Positions 1 to 6,678 of a stretch of 24,288 bases of DNA are shown here, one piece after another. The DNA lies in the NCBI GenBank assembly GCA_964625905.1, contig CAZVBS010000008.1:1-24288 (forward strand), read 5' to 3'. Each line of letters opens with the position of its first letter. Within the stretch, counting starts at the first letter, position 1. This DNA comes from JABMNX01 sp964625905 (GTDB taxonomy: Bacteria; Patescibacteriota; Minisyncoccia; Phycocordibacterales; JABMNX01). The notes under the pieces were generated by a model. That model made no database searches. It was not told where the DNA came from and saw only the letters and a list, made by a program, of their open reading frames with translations. The position numbers and the translations under genes are program-made.

Positions 1-2
1 TA

Positions 3-557
3 GAAAAAGCAAAAACGCTGTTGTTGGGAAATGTGGCATATGCGGCAGAAATAATTCAGGAAGAAAAAACAATCGGTAAAGATGTATCAAAACTTGCCAA
101 AGAGATTGATGATGCTTTTGACGAACAAGAGAAACTACTCATTCAAACATTTCAGGATGCACGAAAGAAATTAAAAGAAGATCAGCTTGCGTTAAAACGA
201 AACTTAACAGGAGTCGGTGACCTTGACCTAGAGATACAGCTATTGAATGATGAAGCAAATAATTTAAAGGATATTCAAGATGATTTAAAAGATCTTTTTA
301 ACGACGAGCAAAAGAATATAGAAGAAGAGCTTAATGATGTAGATAAAGAGATAGATAAGAAAGAAGAAATAAAAGAGGAAAAAGAGGATCGGGATGAAGA
401 CATAGAAATTGAGGAGGAGAACGAAAAAGATGAACTAGAGGAGATGGAAGGAGATGAAATTGACAACGAAGGTGGTAAAGGTAATGAGAATGACAAACAT
501 TCAAACTTAGGAGATAGTGAAGATAAAGATGAAGGAGATGACGAGGACGAAGAATAA
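3..557 (+). CDS. Acidic coiled-coil protein, 5' end outside window
   Basis: The frame is open to the left edge of the window, so this is the C-terminal part of a longer gene; a TTG at 21 is only an internal possibility and has no ribosome binding site. The first visible residues (around AKTLLLGNVAYAAEI) are mildly hydrophobic. They are followed by about 100 residues of heptad-like charged helix and then roughly 80 residues almost purely of D, E, K, N and G, ending in a run of acidic residues. This suggests an extended, highly soluble coiled-coil with an intrinsically disordered acidic tail, probably exported or surface-linked, but no family is recognised. No enzymatic motif is visible. The gene ends in TAA and is followed by a 199-nt gap with only short hairpins (e.g. 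TGTGTA/TACACA near 588-607). Confidence 0.7.
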   Translation, partial: EKAKTLLLGNVAYAAEIIQEEKTIGKDVSKLAKEIDDAFDEQEKLLIQTFQDARKKLKEDQLALKRNLTGVGDLDLEIQLLNDEANNLKDIQDDLKDLFNDEQKNIEEELNDVDKEIDKKEEIKEEKEDRDEDIEIEEENEKDELEEMEGDEIDNEGGKGNENDKHSNLGDSEDKDEGDDEDEE

Positions 558-743
558 GCTGGTTTAGAAATTGCTCATCAATCGTTTGTGTATATAAAAT
601 TACACACAACTGTACCTTTATATGGTGATTATATACCACTTTAGTTTGTTCAGCTCAATATAAAAATTCTCACCAGTTTCTGAAAACTACACGGCAGTAA
701 TTGTAATATTGTTTGGTATTAATATTTCACTTATTGGTTACAA

Positions 744-749
744 TATAAC
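744..749 (+). promoter_or_regulatory. Probable -10 box TATAAC before the DedA-PAP2 gene
   Basis: TATAAC lies 7 nt before the ATG at 757. No convincing -35 box is visible (TTAATA at 719 would need a 19-nt spacer). If used, the transcript would start at or within a few bases of the ATG, like other promoters in this window. Confidence 0.35.
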
Positions 750-756
750 AAGATAA

Positions 757-2046
757 ATGCCATTTATAGATATAATTTCAAATTTTTCGTTTCTTGGATT
801 CGACCACTGGGGCTACGTGGTTGTACTTTTTGCGGCGGCGCTTGAAGCGGTGCCTCTTTTTGGTCTATTTGTTCCTGGAATGATGATCGTTGTAGCTGGA
901 GGTTTTATGGCAAAATTGGGTATTTTAGATATTGGAGATATGATCGTTATTGCTTCAATAGGTGCAATAGTTGGAGATTTAGCGGGATATCTTTTAGGAA
1001 AGAAATACGGAGTTTCTTTTTTGGACAAATATGGAAAGTATTTTTTCTTTCGTAAAGAACAATTTGAAAAGGTAAAAAAACTTATAGATAATCATACTGG
1101 CAAATCACTTATTATTGGTAGGTTTAATTTTCTTACAAGATCTTTTGCTCCATTTATTGCAGGATCAACACATACTTCGTTCGGAAAATTTTTATTGTTT
1201 AATGTAATAGGCGGAATAGCGTGGGCGATTATCTTTGTAATGGTTGGTTTTATCTTTGGCCAAAGTTATGAAGTAGCTTCCCGATATATTGGAGAATTTA
1301 TAACAGTGGCAATCATCGCAAGTATTAGCATCATATACTTGTACCGTTTTGTGAATAAGCGGAAACATATATTTTCAAAATATCATCTCTACACACTTAT
1401 CATAAATATTTTCTCTCTCTATCTATTCGCAAAAATGGTTGAGGATGTTATTAACATGGAGCTTGTAACTAGATTGGACGTATGGTTGAACGAAAAAATC
1501 ATATTCCTATGGAGCACCCCTTTGAATGAAATAATGATTTTTATTACAAACATCGCAAGTCCTCTCAACCTCTTTTTATTTTCCTTTCTCCTTTTTATTG
1601 TATTTCTTGCAAAGAAGAAATTGTATCACGCAGTACTTCTTTTAACTGGAATGACAGGAGGTTTGCTTTTTGAGTTTGTAATAAAATTTATTATACAAAG
1701 AGAGCGCCCAATAAATTCGCTTATAGAAATTTCAGGATATAGTTTTCCTAGTGGGCATGCAACAATGGCAACAATATTTTTTGCGCTTCTTCTTTATGCA
1801 TTTAAAGATGATATCAAAAACAAAGTATTGAGAATATTTTTCATCCTTGGGACAGTCTTAGTGTTTCTACTTGTTGGCTTAAGTAGAGTATATCTCAATG
1901 TCCACTGGTTCAGTGACGTGTTAGCAGGGTTCGCGCTCGGTCTATTTTGGCTTACTTTACTTATTCTTGTGTTTAAATTTATTATAGCTCTCGCTAGTAA
2001 GGTAATTTATGGTGTCAGAGATAGATTACTTAAAAGTTACAGTTAG
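757..2046 (+). CDS. DedA family / PAP2 phosphatase fusion membrane protein
   Basis: Two-domain integral membrane protein of 429 residues. Residues 1-200 are a DedA (SNARE-associated/VTT) domain: FGLFVPG at 35-41, a glycine-rich GDLAGYLLGKKYG at 73-85, and the R-x(n)-R-x-x-x-P-F-I-A-G element at 122-136. Residues 210-415 are a PAP2 acid phosphatase domain with all three signature motifs: K310-x6-R317-P318, PSGH at 331-334, and S376-R377-x5-H383-x3-D387, so the catalytic histidines and aspartate are intact. PAP2 enzymes dephosphorylate lipids such as undecaprenyl pyrophosphate or phosphatidylglycerol phosphate, and DedA proteins have been linked to flipping of undecaprenyl phosphate. A fused transporter/phosphatase for lipid-carrier recycling is therefore a reasonable inference. 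Natural DedA-PAP2 fusions are known in other bacteria. The ATG at 757 follows a -10 box by 7 nt; no Shine-Dalgarno is seen. It stands alone on its strand. Confidence 0.92.
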   Translation: MPFIDIISNFSFLGFDHWGYVVVLFAAALEAVPLFGLFVPGMMIVVAGGFMAKLGILDIGDMIVIASIGAIVGDLAGYLLGKKYGVSFLDKYGKYFFFRKEQFEKVKKLIDNHTGKSLIIGRFNFLTRSFAPFIAGSTHTSFGKFLLFNVIGGIAWAIIFVMVGFIFGQSYEVASRYIGEFITVAIIASISIIYLYRFVNKRKHIFSKYHLYTLIINIFSLYLFAKMVEDVINMELVTRLDVWLNEKIIFLWSTPLNEIMIFITNIASPLNLFLFSFLLFIVFLAKKKLYHAVLLLTGMTGGLLFEFVIKFIIQRERPINSLIEISGYSFPSGHATMATIFFALLLYAFKDDIKNKVLRIFFILGTVLVFLLVGLSRVYLNVHWFSDVLAGFALGLFWLTLLILVFKFIIALASKVIYGVRDRLLKSYS

Positions 2047-2102
2047 GTGTAACTTTGTATAGTGATTACGTGTCACTTTTGTCACTTTTTAAAAAAATAT
2101 AA

Positions 2103-2121
2103 AGCGCACGAGGAACCTTCG
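2103..2121 (+). repeat. Direct repeat copy A bracketing the toxin-antitoxin cassette
   Basis: AGCGCACGAGGAACCTTCG. The first 12 bases and the final CTTCG recur at 3414-3431 (AGCGCACGAGGATCTTCG). The two copies flank the segment with the toxin-antitoxin pair and the DUF5680-like gene. Both copies are followed by AT-rich DNA with a TAAAAT-like stretch. Confidence 0.5.
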
Positions 2122-2164
2122 ATTAATATCTTAAAAAAGTGTAAAATAACCTTACAGAGTGATT

Positions 2165-2183
2165 TCGGAGGTCAGATCTCCGA
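2165..2183. other. Short inverted repeat TCGGAG...CTCCGA
   Basis: TCGGAG and CTCCGA form a perfect 6-bp stem around a 7-nt loop in the gap before the antitoxin gene. A second, mutually exclusive hairpin (CGATT acagct AATCG) starts in its 3' arm. There is no T-tract, so it is not a typical terminator; an operator or RNA switch is possible but unproven. Confidence 0.4.
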
Positions 2184-2277
2184 TTACAGCTAATCGTTTT
2201 ACTCTTAGACAAACATGGAAGCATTACAGGTCAACTCTTCATGTTGTCTGGCAAGGCAACTTTTAATTTATGCTGTA

Positions 2278-2307
2278 TTGACAATGTCATTACATAATTG
2301 ATATACT
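2278..2307 (+). promoter_or_regulatory. Sigma-70-type promoter of the toxin-antitoxin operon, with overlapping palindrome
   Basis: TTGACA at 2278-2283 and TATACT at 2302-2307 are separated by 18 nt, a near-consensus housekeeping promoter. The -10 ends 9 nt before the antitoxin ATG at 2317, so the message should be leaderless or nearly so. The palindrome TGACA-A-TGTCA (2279-2289) overlaps the -35 and is a plausible operator for autoregulation by the ribbon-helix-helix antitoxin, as is usual in this family. Confidence 0.7.
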
Positions 2308-2316
2308 AGACTTACT

Positions 2317-2607
2317 ATGAGTATAAATAAAACTAACACAGATACAACACTACAAGTTCGTATAGATAAAAAGACCAAAGACAAAGCTCAAAAGATATTT
2401 AAAGATATGGGGATTGATATGTCTTCAGGTATAAAACTTTTTCTTTCTCGTGTTGTTAATACAGAATCTATTCCTTTTATTCCGATTACTGAGAATGGAT
2501 TCACTAAGAAGAAGGAAGGAGAAATTTTGAAAGAGATTATATCCGCTAAAACAACCAGGAGAGCTTATTCTTCTGTAGAAGAAGCCTTTGATGATGTGTT
2601 AAAATAA
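2317..2607 (+). CDS. RelB/DinJ family antitoxin
   Basis: 96-residue protein with the RelB/DinJ architecture: an N-terminal ribbon-helix-helix segment (beta strand TTLQVRID near residues 10-17, then helices to about 45 ending in the family-typical FLSRVVNTESIPF), followed by a charged flexible C-terminal part that in relatives wraps and neutralises the toxin. It is followed by the toxin gene after only 4 nt, so the two are co-transcribed and probably translationally coupled. In known systems the antitoxin, alone or as a complex, binds the promoter; the palindrome over the -35 box upstream fits this. Start ATG 2317 is set by the promoter 9 nt upstream. Confidence 0.88.
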   Translation: MSINKTNTDTTLQVRIDKKTKDKAQKIFKDMGIDMSSGIKLFLSRVVNTESIPFIPITENGFTKKKEGEILKEIISAKTTRRAYSSVEEAFDDVLK

Positions 2608-2611
2608 TTTT

Positions 2612-2890
2612 ATGTATAAAATTATTTTAACTGGTAGATTTAAGAAATCTTTAAAAAAGATTAAAAAATCTAACAGTCATGATATATCTCATATAAAGAA
2701 ATTGATACATAATATTACGAATGATAAAAAACTGGGTATAAGATTTAAAGACCATAAACTACGTGGTACTTTATCTAAATTAAGAGAATGTCATATAAAA
2801 ACAAATCTACTACTGATATATGAAAAAGATAAAAAGGATATGACGTTAACTCTTGTAGATATTGGTAGTCACAGTGATTTGTTTAATTAA
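2612..2890 (+). CDS. yafQ: YafQ-type mRNA interferase toxin (RelE/ParE fold)
   Basis: 92-residue RelE-fold protein matching the YafQ family along its whole length: KDHKLRG (45-51), ECHIK (59-63), a LLLIYE beta strand and the C-terminal GSHSDLF. YafQ cleaves mRNA in the ribosomal A site. Residues lining up with E. coli YafQ His50, His63, His87 and Phe91 are kept as His48, His61, His87 and Phe91. The position of E. coli Asp67 is Asn65, and the following Trp68 is Leu66 (family pattern H-x-x-P-D-W versus H-I-K-T-N-L here). Since Asp67 has been implicated in catalysis in E. coli, the toxin may be attenuated or use a different residue. Forms an operon with the antitoxin gene just upstream. Confidence 0.88.
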   Translation: MYKIILTGRFKKSLKKIKKSNSHDISHIKKLIHNITNDKKLGIRFKDHKLRGTLSKLRECHIKTNLLLIYEKDKKDMTLTLVDIGSHSDLFN

Positions 2891-2932
2891 TACAAATGTA
2901 CACAAGAAACCTTAATCTTAACAAAATAAAAT

Positions 2933-3406
2933 ATGGATAAAAAAGAACTTTGCAAATTTCTTGTAGAAGCCAAAAAGTCTACTTATACAACTGGTGACTC
3001 GGCTAAGAAGATTATTAATGATGACAAATCTACGACTTTAATTTTTGAGAGTGGAGATTGGAAGTATCATGATAATTATTTTGGAGGAGAACCTTACGGC
3101 GGTAGAGAAGTTGTCTTTTTCAAAGGTAGGCCAGTTTATATTATGACTTACTACGGTCAAGTTGATGCTTCTGTATCAGATATAAATAAAGTCTATAATG
3201 TTTTGATGGATGCCTTAAAACTAATTCCAGAAGATAATCCTTATCGTGGTCCTGAAAAATACAGCAGTGGAGATTTATCATATACAAATAGTTTTACGGG
3301 GGAGGTTAATAATTTTTTTGGAGAAGAAGCCATTACAGAAAATGGGAGAGAAATTTACAAAGCAAGATATATAGGAGGTTTTGTAGATGCAAGAACGGAA
3401 GAATAA
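2933..3406 (+). CDS. DUF5680-like domain protein
   Basis: 157 residues, no signal peptide or membrane segment. The central part (around residues 50-80) has the pattern Y-x-D-N-Y-F-G-G-E-P-Y-G-G-R-E-V-V-F-F-K and then GRPVYIMTYYGQV, which I recognise as the DUF5680 style of small domain sometimes found after XRE helix-turn-helix domains; no DNA-binding domain is present here. Biochemical function is unknown. It lies 42 nt downstream of the toxin gene on the same strand, inside the interval bracketed by the two direct repeats at 2103 and 3414, so it may travel with the toxin-antitoxin pair. Start ATG 2933 has no Shine-Dalgarno, as for most genes here. Confidence 0.65.
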   Translation: MDKKELCKFLVEAKKSTYTTGDSAKKIINDDKSTTLIFESGDWKYHDNYFGGEPYGGREVVFFKGRPVYIMTYYGQVDASVSDINKVYNVLMDALKLIPEDNPYRGPEKYSSGDLSYTNSFTGEVNNFFGEEAITENGREIYKARYIGGFVDARTEE

Positions 3407-3413
3407 ATCTTTT

Positions 3414-3431
3414 AGCGCACGAGGATCTTCG
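3414..3431 (+). repeat. Direct repeat copy B, immediately upstream of tag
   Basis: AGCGCACGAGGATCTTCG, matching 2103-2121 apart from one extra base and one substitution. The end CGAGGATCTTCG is nearly self-complementary with one G-U pair. It sits 28 nt before the tag start codon, with TATAAA at 3451-3456, so it may instead be a promoter-linked element. Confidence 0.5.
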
Positions 3432-3459
3432 TTTTGATAAACTAAAATAGTATAAAAAA

Positions 3460-4068
3460 ATGTTGAGATCACAATCGAAATCCAGACCACAGTATGGGAA
3501 AAAACTAAAACGTTGTGCTTGGCCAGAAAATAGCACAGAACTTATGTTGTCTTATCACGACAAAGAGTGGGGAGTGCCAATGCACGACGACAACTACTTA
3601 TTCGAGGTGCTTATATTAGACGGATCTCAAGCTGGGCTCTCGTGGAACACAATTCTCAACAAACGCGAGAACTATCGTAAAGCATTTGATAATTTTAATG
3701 TAAGAAAAGTCGCAAAGTATGATTCTAAAAGAGTAGACAAGTTGTTGCAAAACGAAGGAATAGTACGAAATAAATTAAAAATTGCTTCCGCAATAAGGAA
3801 TGCAAAAGTCTTTATTGAGATACAGGAAGAATTTGGATCTTTTGATACATATATATGGGGTTTTGTAGATGGAAAACCGATTAAGAATAAGCGAAAGCAA
3901 ATGTCAGACATTCCAGCGACAACAGAGTTGTCAGACAAGATAAGCAAAGACCTTAAGGAGCGTGGTATGAATTTTGTTGGTTCAACCATTATCTACGCAA
4001 TCATGCAAACAATTGGACTTGTAAATGATCATGAAATAAGTTGTTTCAGGTATAATGAACTTAATTAA
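3460..4068 (+). CDS. tag: DNA-3-methyladenine glycosylase I
   Basis: Tag removes 3-methyladenine from alkylated DNA, starting base excision repair. The 202-residue protein aligns with E. coli Tag throughout: RCAW at 18-21, YHDKEWGVP at 32-40, the QAGLSW base-pocket segment near residue 60, RNKLKI and FVGSTIIYAIMQTIGLVNDH near the end. The zinc-snap ligands are all present (Cys19, His33, His191, Cys195). The residue matching E. coli Glu38, in the conserved LEGxQAGLSW, is Asp (LDGSQAGLSW), a variant that I believe also occurs in other Tag proteins. The N-terminus is about 15 basic residues longer than E. coli Tag; a later start cannot be excluded. Followed after 14 nt by the cupin gene. Confidence 0.95.
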   Translation: MLRSQSKSRPQYGKKLKRCAWPENSTELMLSYHDKEWGVPMHDDNYLFEVLILDGSQAGLSWNTILNKRENYRKAFDNFNVRKVAKYDSKRVDKLLQNEGIVRNKLKIASAIRNAKVFIEIQEEFGSFDTYIWGFVDGKPIKNKRKQMSDIPATTELSDKISKDLKERGMNFVGSTIIYAIMQTIGLVNDHEISCFRYNELN

Positions 4069-4082
4069 TATAAAACATTAAT

Positions 4083-4478
4083 ATGAAAGGATACATTGGA
4101 AATATTAAAGAGGAGACTTTAGAAAATACTGATTATCGTCGTGTTTTATACACTTCAAACAACAGCCAGCTTGTGCTTATGAATATTCGTCCAAGCGATG
4201 AGATAGGGGAGGAGGTGCACTCGCTCGATCAGTTTATTCGTATAGAGCAAGGAAAGTGCGAGGTTATATTAGATGATGTAACTACTTTTATTCAAAAAGA
4301 TTACGCTGTTGTTATACCCGCAGGTACGAAACATAACGTAATAAACACGGGCGATATTGATTTAAAATTATATTCTATTTATTCTCCGCCAGAGCATAAG
4401 GACGGCACTATCCACGCAACGAAGGCAGACGAAAAAGAAGAACATTTTGATGGTATTATAACTGAATCTAGAATTTGA
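4083..4478 (+). CDS. Cupin-domain protein (cupin_2 type)
   Basis: 131-residue single-domain cupin. The first cupin motif is seen as E-V-H-S-L-D-Q-F-I-R-I-E-Q-G and the second as P-A-G-T-K-H-N-V-I-N-T-G. His and Gln/Glu side chains could bind one metal, although the first motif has one histidine rather than the usual HxH. Close-looking bacterial homologues are uncharacterised; a sugar-isomerase or small-molecule-binding role would be guesswork. It follows tag by 14 nt and is probably co-transcribed. It is the only recognised protein gene in the window that ends in TGA, and that TGA is followed two codons later by an in-frame TAA. Confidence 0.85.
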   Translation: MKGYIGNIKEETLENTDYRRVLYTSNNSQLVLMNIRPSDEIGEEVHSLDQFIRIEQGKCEVILDDVTTFIQKDYAVVIPAGTKHNVINTGDIDLKLYSIYSPPEHKDGTIHATKADEKEEHFDGIITESRI

Positions 4479-4492
4479 TTAATATAAATGAT

Positions 4493-5020
4493 ATGAATGA
4501 AGAAAAACCAGAATTAAGTTCAAAAGAAATATATGATCTTAAGAAAAAAGAAAAAGATCAGGACAAGAAGAAAGAGATAATAATAAGTAAGGTAAGTAAG
4601 ACACCTGCAAAAGTTATGAAACATTTAATACATGCATTTGTTATAGTAGGGGTTGTTGCAGTATTTGTATTTCTTGCATCCTTAATACCTAACCTCCCTC
4701 CAATTACTCAAGAAGGTCATTCAGAGGATTCTTTACCTTCTCATATAAATACTACTAAAATGCCTGATGTTATTCAAAGGCATATGTTAGAACATTCAGA
4801 CGGTCGCGGTCGTCCAAGTATCATAATTCAGTATAATTGTGATAATTATGATTGTGAACCAGATTTAGTACAAAAGTTAACAGCGTTAGTGGAAGAATAT
4901 CCTGATAATGTATACCTTGCTCCAAATAATTATGACGGTAAAATAATCTTAACAAGACTCGGTAAGCGTGAAATTCTTAAACAATTTGATGATCAAATAA
5001 TCCGTGATTTTATTAAATAA
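4493..5020 (+). CDS. Membrane-anchored DUF3105-like protein
   Basis: About 175 residues from ATG 4493. A TTG at 4475 overlapping the cupin stop would add six residues but is less likely. Very charged Lys/Glu-rich cytoplasmic N-terminus of about 40 residues, one transmembrane helix (HAFVIVGVVAVFVFLASLIP), then an extracellular domain. That domain contains MPDVIQRHMLEHSDG followed by a beta-strand IIIQYNC and a C-terminal IILTRLGKREILKQFDDQIIRDFI. This matches the style of DUF3105, whose members carry an H-N-L-E-H-G core and end in a similar TAWGR...F motif; here the core is H-M-L-E-H-S. Two cysteines in CDNYDC could form a disulfide. Function of the family is unknown. It lies between the cupin and the 136-aa conserved gene, spaced by a few nt, suggesting one operon. 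Confidence 0.65.
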   Translation: MNEEKPELSSKEIYDLKKKEKDQDKKKEIIISKVSKTPAKVMKHLIHAFVIVGVVAVFVFLASLIPNLPPITQEGHSEDSLPSHINTTKMPDVIQRHMLEHSDGRGRPSIIIQYNCDNYDCEPDLVQKLTALVEEYPDNVYLAPNNYDGKIILTRLGKREILKQFDDQIIRDFIK

Positions 5021-5025
5021 ATATA

Positions 5026-5436
5026 ATGTTACACCTTAAAAACCCACATAGACTTTTAAAACACTTAATTGCTATACCGGTAATTTCTACATGTATTATT
5101 CCAATAGTGATAACTGATATATGGATAGAGATATATCATAGGATTTGTTTCCCTTTATATAGAGTACCTTATATTAAAAGAGGTGATTATATAAAAATAG
5201 ACAGATATAAGCTGAAGTACTTAAATATCTTCCAAAAGATTTATTGTATTTATTGTGGGTATGCAAACGGTGTTATTCAATATTGGGTAAAAATAGCTGG
5301 CGAGACCGAGGAATATTGGTGTGGTATACAACACAAGAAAGACAAAGATTTTATTTCACCTAAACATCACAAAGATTTTCTAAAGTACGGAGACAAAAAA
5401 ACTTTTGAAGATAGTATTAATGATACACAAAAATAA
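5026..5436 (+). CDS. Conserved CxxC protein with N-terminal membrane helix, function unknown
   Basis: 136 residues. A hydrophobic stretch near residues 14-33 (HLIAIPVISTCIIPIVITDIW) indicates a membrane anchor. It is followed by IEIYHRICFPLYRVPYIKRGDYIKIDR, then YCIYCGYANG with a CxxC pair, and EEYWCGIQHKK with a further Cys. I recognise this arrangement as a conserved protein of unknown function found in diverse bacteria including Patescibacteria. The cysteines could bind a metal or act in redox chemistry; neither is shown. It starts 5 nt after the preceding gene and is followed by a strong bidirectional terminator. Confidence 0.7.
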   Translation: MLHLKNPHRLLKHLIAIPVISTCIIPIVITDIWIEIYHRICFPLYRVPYIKRGDYIKIDRYKLKYLNIFQKIYCIYCGYANGVIQYWVKIAGETEEYWCGIQHKKDKDFISPKHHKDFLKYGDKKTFEDSINDTQK

Positions 5437-5442
5437 ACTCAA

Positions 5443-5508
5443 AAAGTTTAAATAAATTAGAAAGCCACCCGTCTTTATGTGGGTGGTTTTCTAATTTATT
5501 TAGACTTT
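5443..5508. terminator. Bidirectional intrinsic terminator between convergent genes
   Basis: A long hairpin: arms 5443-5470 and 5481-5508 pair over 28 bp with only two G-U pairs. The inner stem is GC-rich (CCACCC/GGGTGG), flanked by A-rich and T-rich outer parts that supply U-tracts in both directions. It serves the plus-strand gene ending at 5436 and the minus-strand gene ending at 5521. Confidence 0.88.
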
Positions 5509-5520
5509 ACTCAGTTATAT

Positions 5521-5772
5521 TTATTTTACTGATATAAATTTGTTATATAACCAACCAAATGTCCATAGAATTATAAAGCCCCATACCGCAGCTTCAATCA
5601 TCCCACTAATAGTGCCTGAAATAGATGGTGAATAAAATTGATGCCAGTCTTGCATATGTCCTACTGCATTTGTATAAAACCCTGAGTTAGCAAATATACT
5701 AGCTACCAACATACTAAGTGCTGATAATATTGCTCCAGTGTATCCAAGAGCAAGAGAGTTTAATTTTTGCAT
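5521..5772 (-). CDS. Small two-helix membrane protein (conserved in Patescibacteria-like genomes)
   Basis: 83 residues with two hydrophobic helices: residues 7-30 (LALGYTGAILSALSMLVASIF) and about 56-78 (SGMIEAAVWGFIILWTFGWLYNKF), separated by a short loop containing HMQDWHQFYSPS. The arrangement, with a conserved-looking MIEAAVWGF and a C-terminal YNKF, resembles small holin-like membrane proteins commonly annotated in candidate phyla genomes; nothing supports a phage role here. A weak AGGA at a suitable distance precedes the ATG. Function unknown. Confidence 0.6.
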   Translation of the reverse strand: MQKLNSLALGYTGAILSALSMLVASIFANSGFYTNAVGHMQDWHQFYSPSISGTISGMIEAAVWGFIILWTFGWLYNKFISVK

Positions 5773-5837
5773 AATATTTTCCTATTAATTAGTTGTAATA
5801 AAAGAATCGACCAAATATACTTTATATAAAACATTAT

Positions 5838-5951
5838 ACTACCGTATTAAAAAAATAATATACCCACTTCATAGTACATCTTTTTTACTAGCAACAGCTC
5901 ATATAATACTTGTATTAAGAGATTTATTAATATAAACTACCGTTATTAAAG
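5838..5951. repeat. Pair of ACTACCGT(T)ATTAAA direct repeats upstream of the MscS-type gene
   Basis: ACTACCGTATTAAAA at 5838 and ACTACCGTTATTAAAG at 5936 lie 98 nt apart in the 208-nt gap between the divergent genes. Both are preceded by TATA-rich sequence (TATACT, TATAAA), so they may be repeated regulator sites at promoters. Confidence 0.35.
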
Positions 5952-5980
5952 TACTCAGTTATTAGACAAAATAAACAATC

Positions 5981-6502
5981 ATGCAAGAACTTATAATAGA
6001 TTTAATAAAACAAAATACAGTAGATATTATCGGTATTTTAACACTTTTCTTTTTAGGTAGAGTGCTTTTAAAAGGTGTAGTGGGACGCCTTGCAAAGATG
6101 GTTGATGATGGTGATGACTCACACACATCTCAAAAAGAACAACGAGCAGAAACACTTGGGCAGATAATAATAACAACAGGTAGTATTGTTATTTATACAA
6201 TTATATTATTGATGATATTGAACTTGTTTGGTATCGATATAAGACCTATTTTAGCTGGTGCTGGAGTTATTGGTTTAGCTGTTGGTTTTGGTGCTCAGTC
6301 ACTTGTGAAAGATTTTGTTTCAGGACTCTTTATTTTAGTAGAGAATCAGTATGGTATTGGGGACGATGTTAAGATAGGTTCTTTTGAAGGAAAGGTGATA
6401 AGAATCACCATGCGTTCAACAGTACTGCAAAACGAGGAAGGGAAGACATTCTATATATCTAACGGGCTTATTAAGGATGTAACTAATATGTCTCAAAAAT
6501 AA
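5981..6502 (+). CDS. Short MscS-type mechanosensitive channel protein
   Basis: 173 residues, much shorter than E. coli MscS (286), keeping the channel core. Predicted helices lie at about 14-36, 61-84 and a pore-lining third helix at about 88-118 with the glycine/alanine-rich motif GAGVIGLAVGFGAQSLVKDFVSG. The beta domain follows (GIGDDVKIGSFEGKVIRITMRSTVLQNEEGKTFYISNG), and the protein stops after it, so the C-terminal alpha/beta vestibule is missing. Such channels release solutes on hypo-osmotic stress. The first helix is followed by a polar linker with HTSQKEQRAE. The gene stands alone on this strand between two bidirectional terminators. Confidence 0.88.
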   Translation: MQELIIDLIKQNTVDIIGILTLFFLGRVLLKGVVGRLAKMVDDGDDSHTSQKEQRAETLGQIIITTGSIVIYTIILLMILNLFGIDIRPILAGAGVIGLAVGFGAQSLVKDFVSGLFILVENQYGIGDDVKIGSFEGKVIRITMRSTVLQNEEGKTFYISNGLIKDVTNMSQK

Positions 6503-6583
6503 TATTTAATTAAATTTTAGAGAGACGCATGTCTCCAAAAATATATTAAATCAAATAACGGACGCCCATTTTTAGGAGTACTG

Positions 6584-6614
6584 CAAATGTGTGAAGCTTA
6601 GCTTCGAACATTTT
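6584..6614. repeat. Dispersed hairpin repeat, copy 1
   Basis: An imperfect hairpin with loop TTA. The 21 bases at 6593-6613 are identical to 22895-22915, where the hairpin is perfect. Here two positions of the left arm have changed. It lies between the MscS-type gene and the terminator before comF. Confidence 0.7.
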
Positions 6615-6630
6615 AACAAAAGTATATAAA

Positions 6631-6658
6631 TAAATAGCCAGAGTACTCTGGCTATTTA
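6631..6658. terminator. Bidirectional terminator (perfect 28-bp palindrome)
   Basis: TAAATAGCCAGAGT and its exact complement form a 28-bp uninterrupted palindrome between the convergent MscS-type gene (ends 6502) and comF (ends 6679 on the minus strand). The GC-richer centre and AT-rich ends fit a two-way intrinsic terminator, although the U-tracts are short. Confidence 0.7.
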
Positions 6659-6678
6659 AAATGGCACTAATTAGCCGT

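Noticed and set aside
275..639. Minus-strand open frames opposite the acidic protein
   Set aside because: They are antisense shadows of the purine-rich acidic coding region (Ser/Phe- or His/Leu-rich) without start signals.
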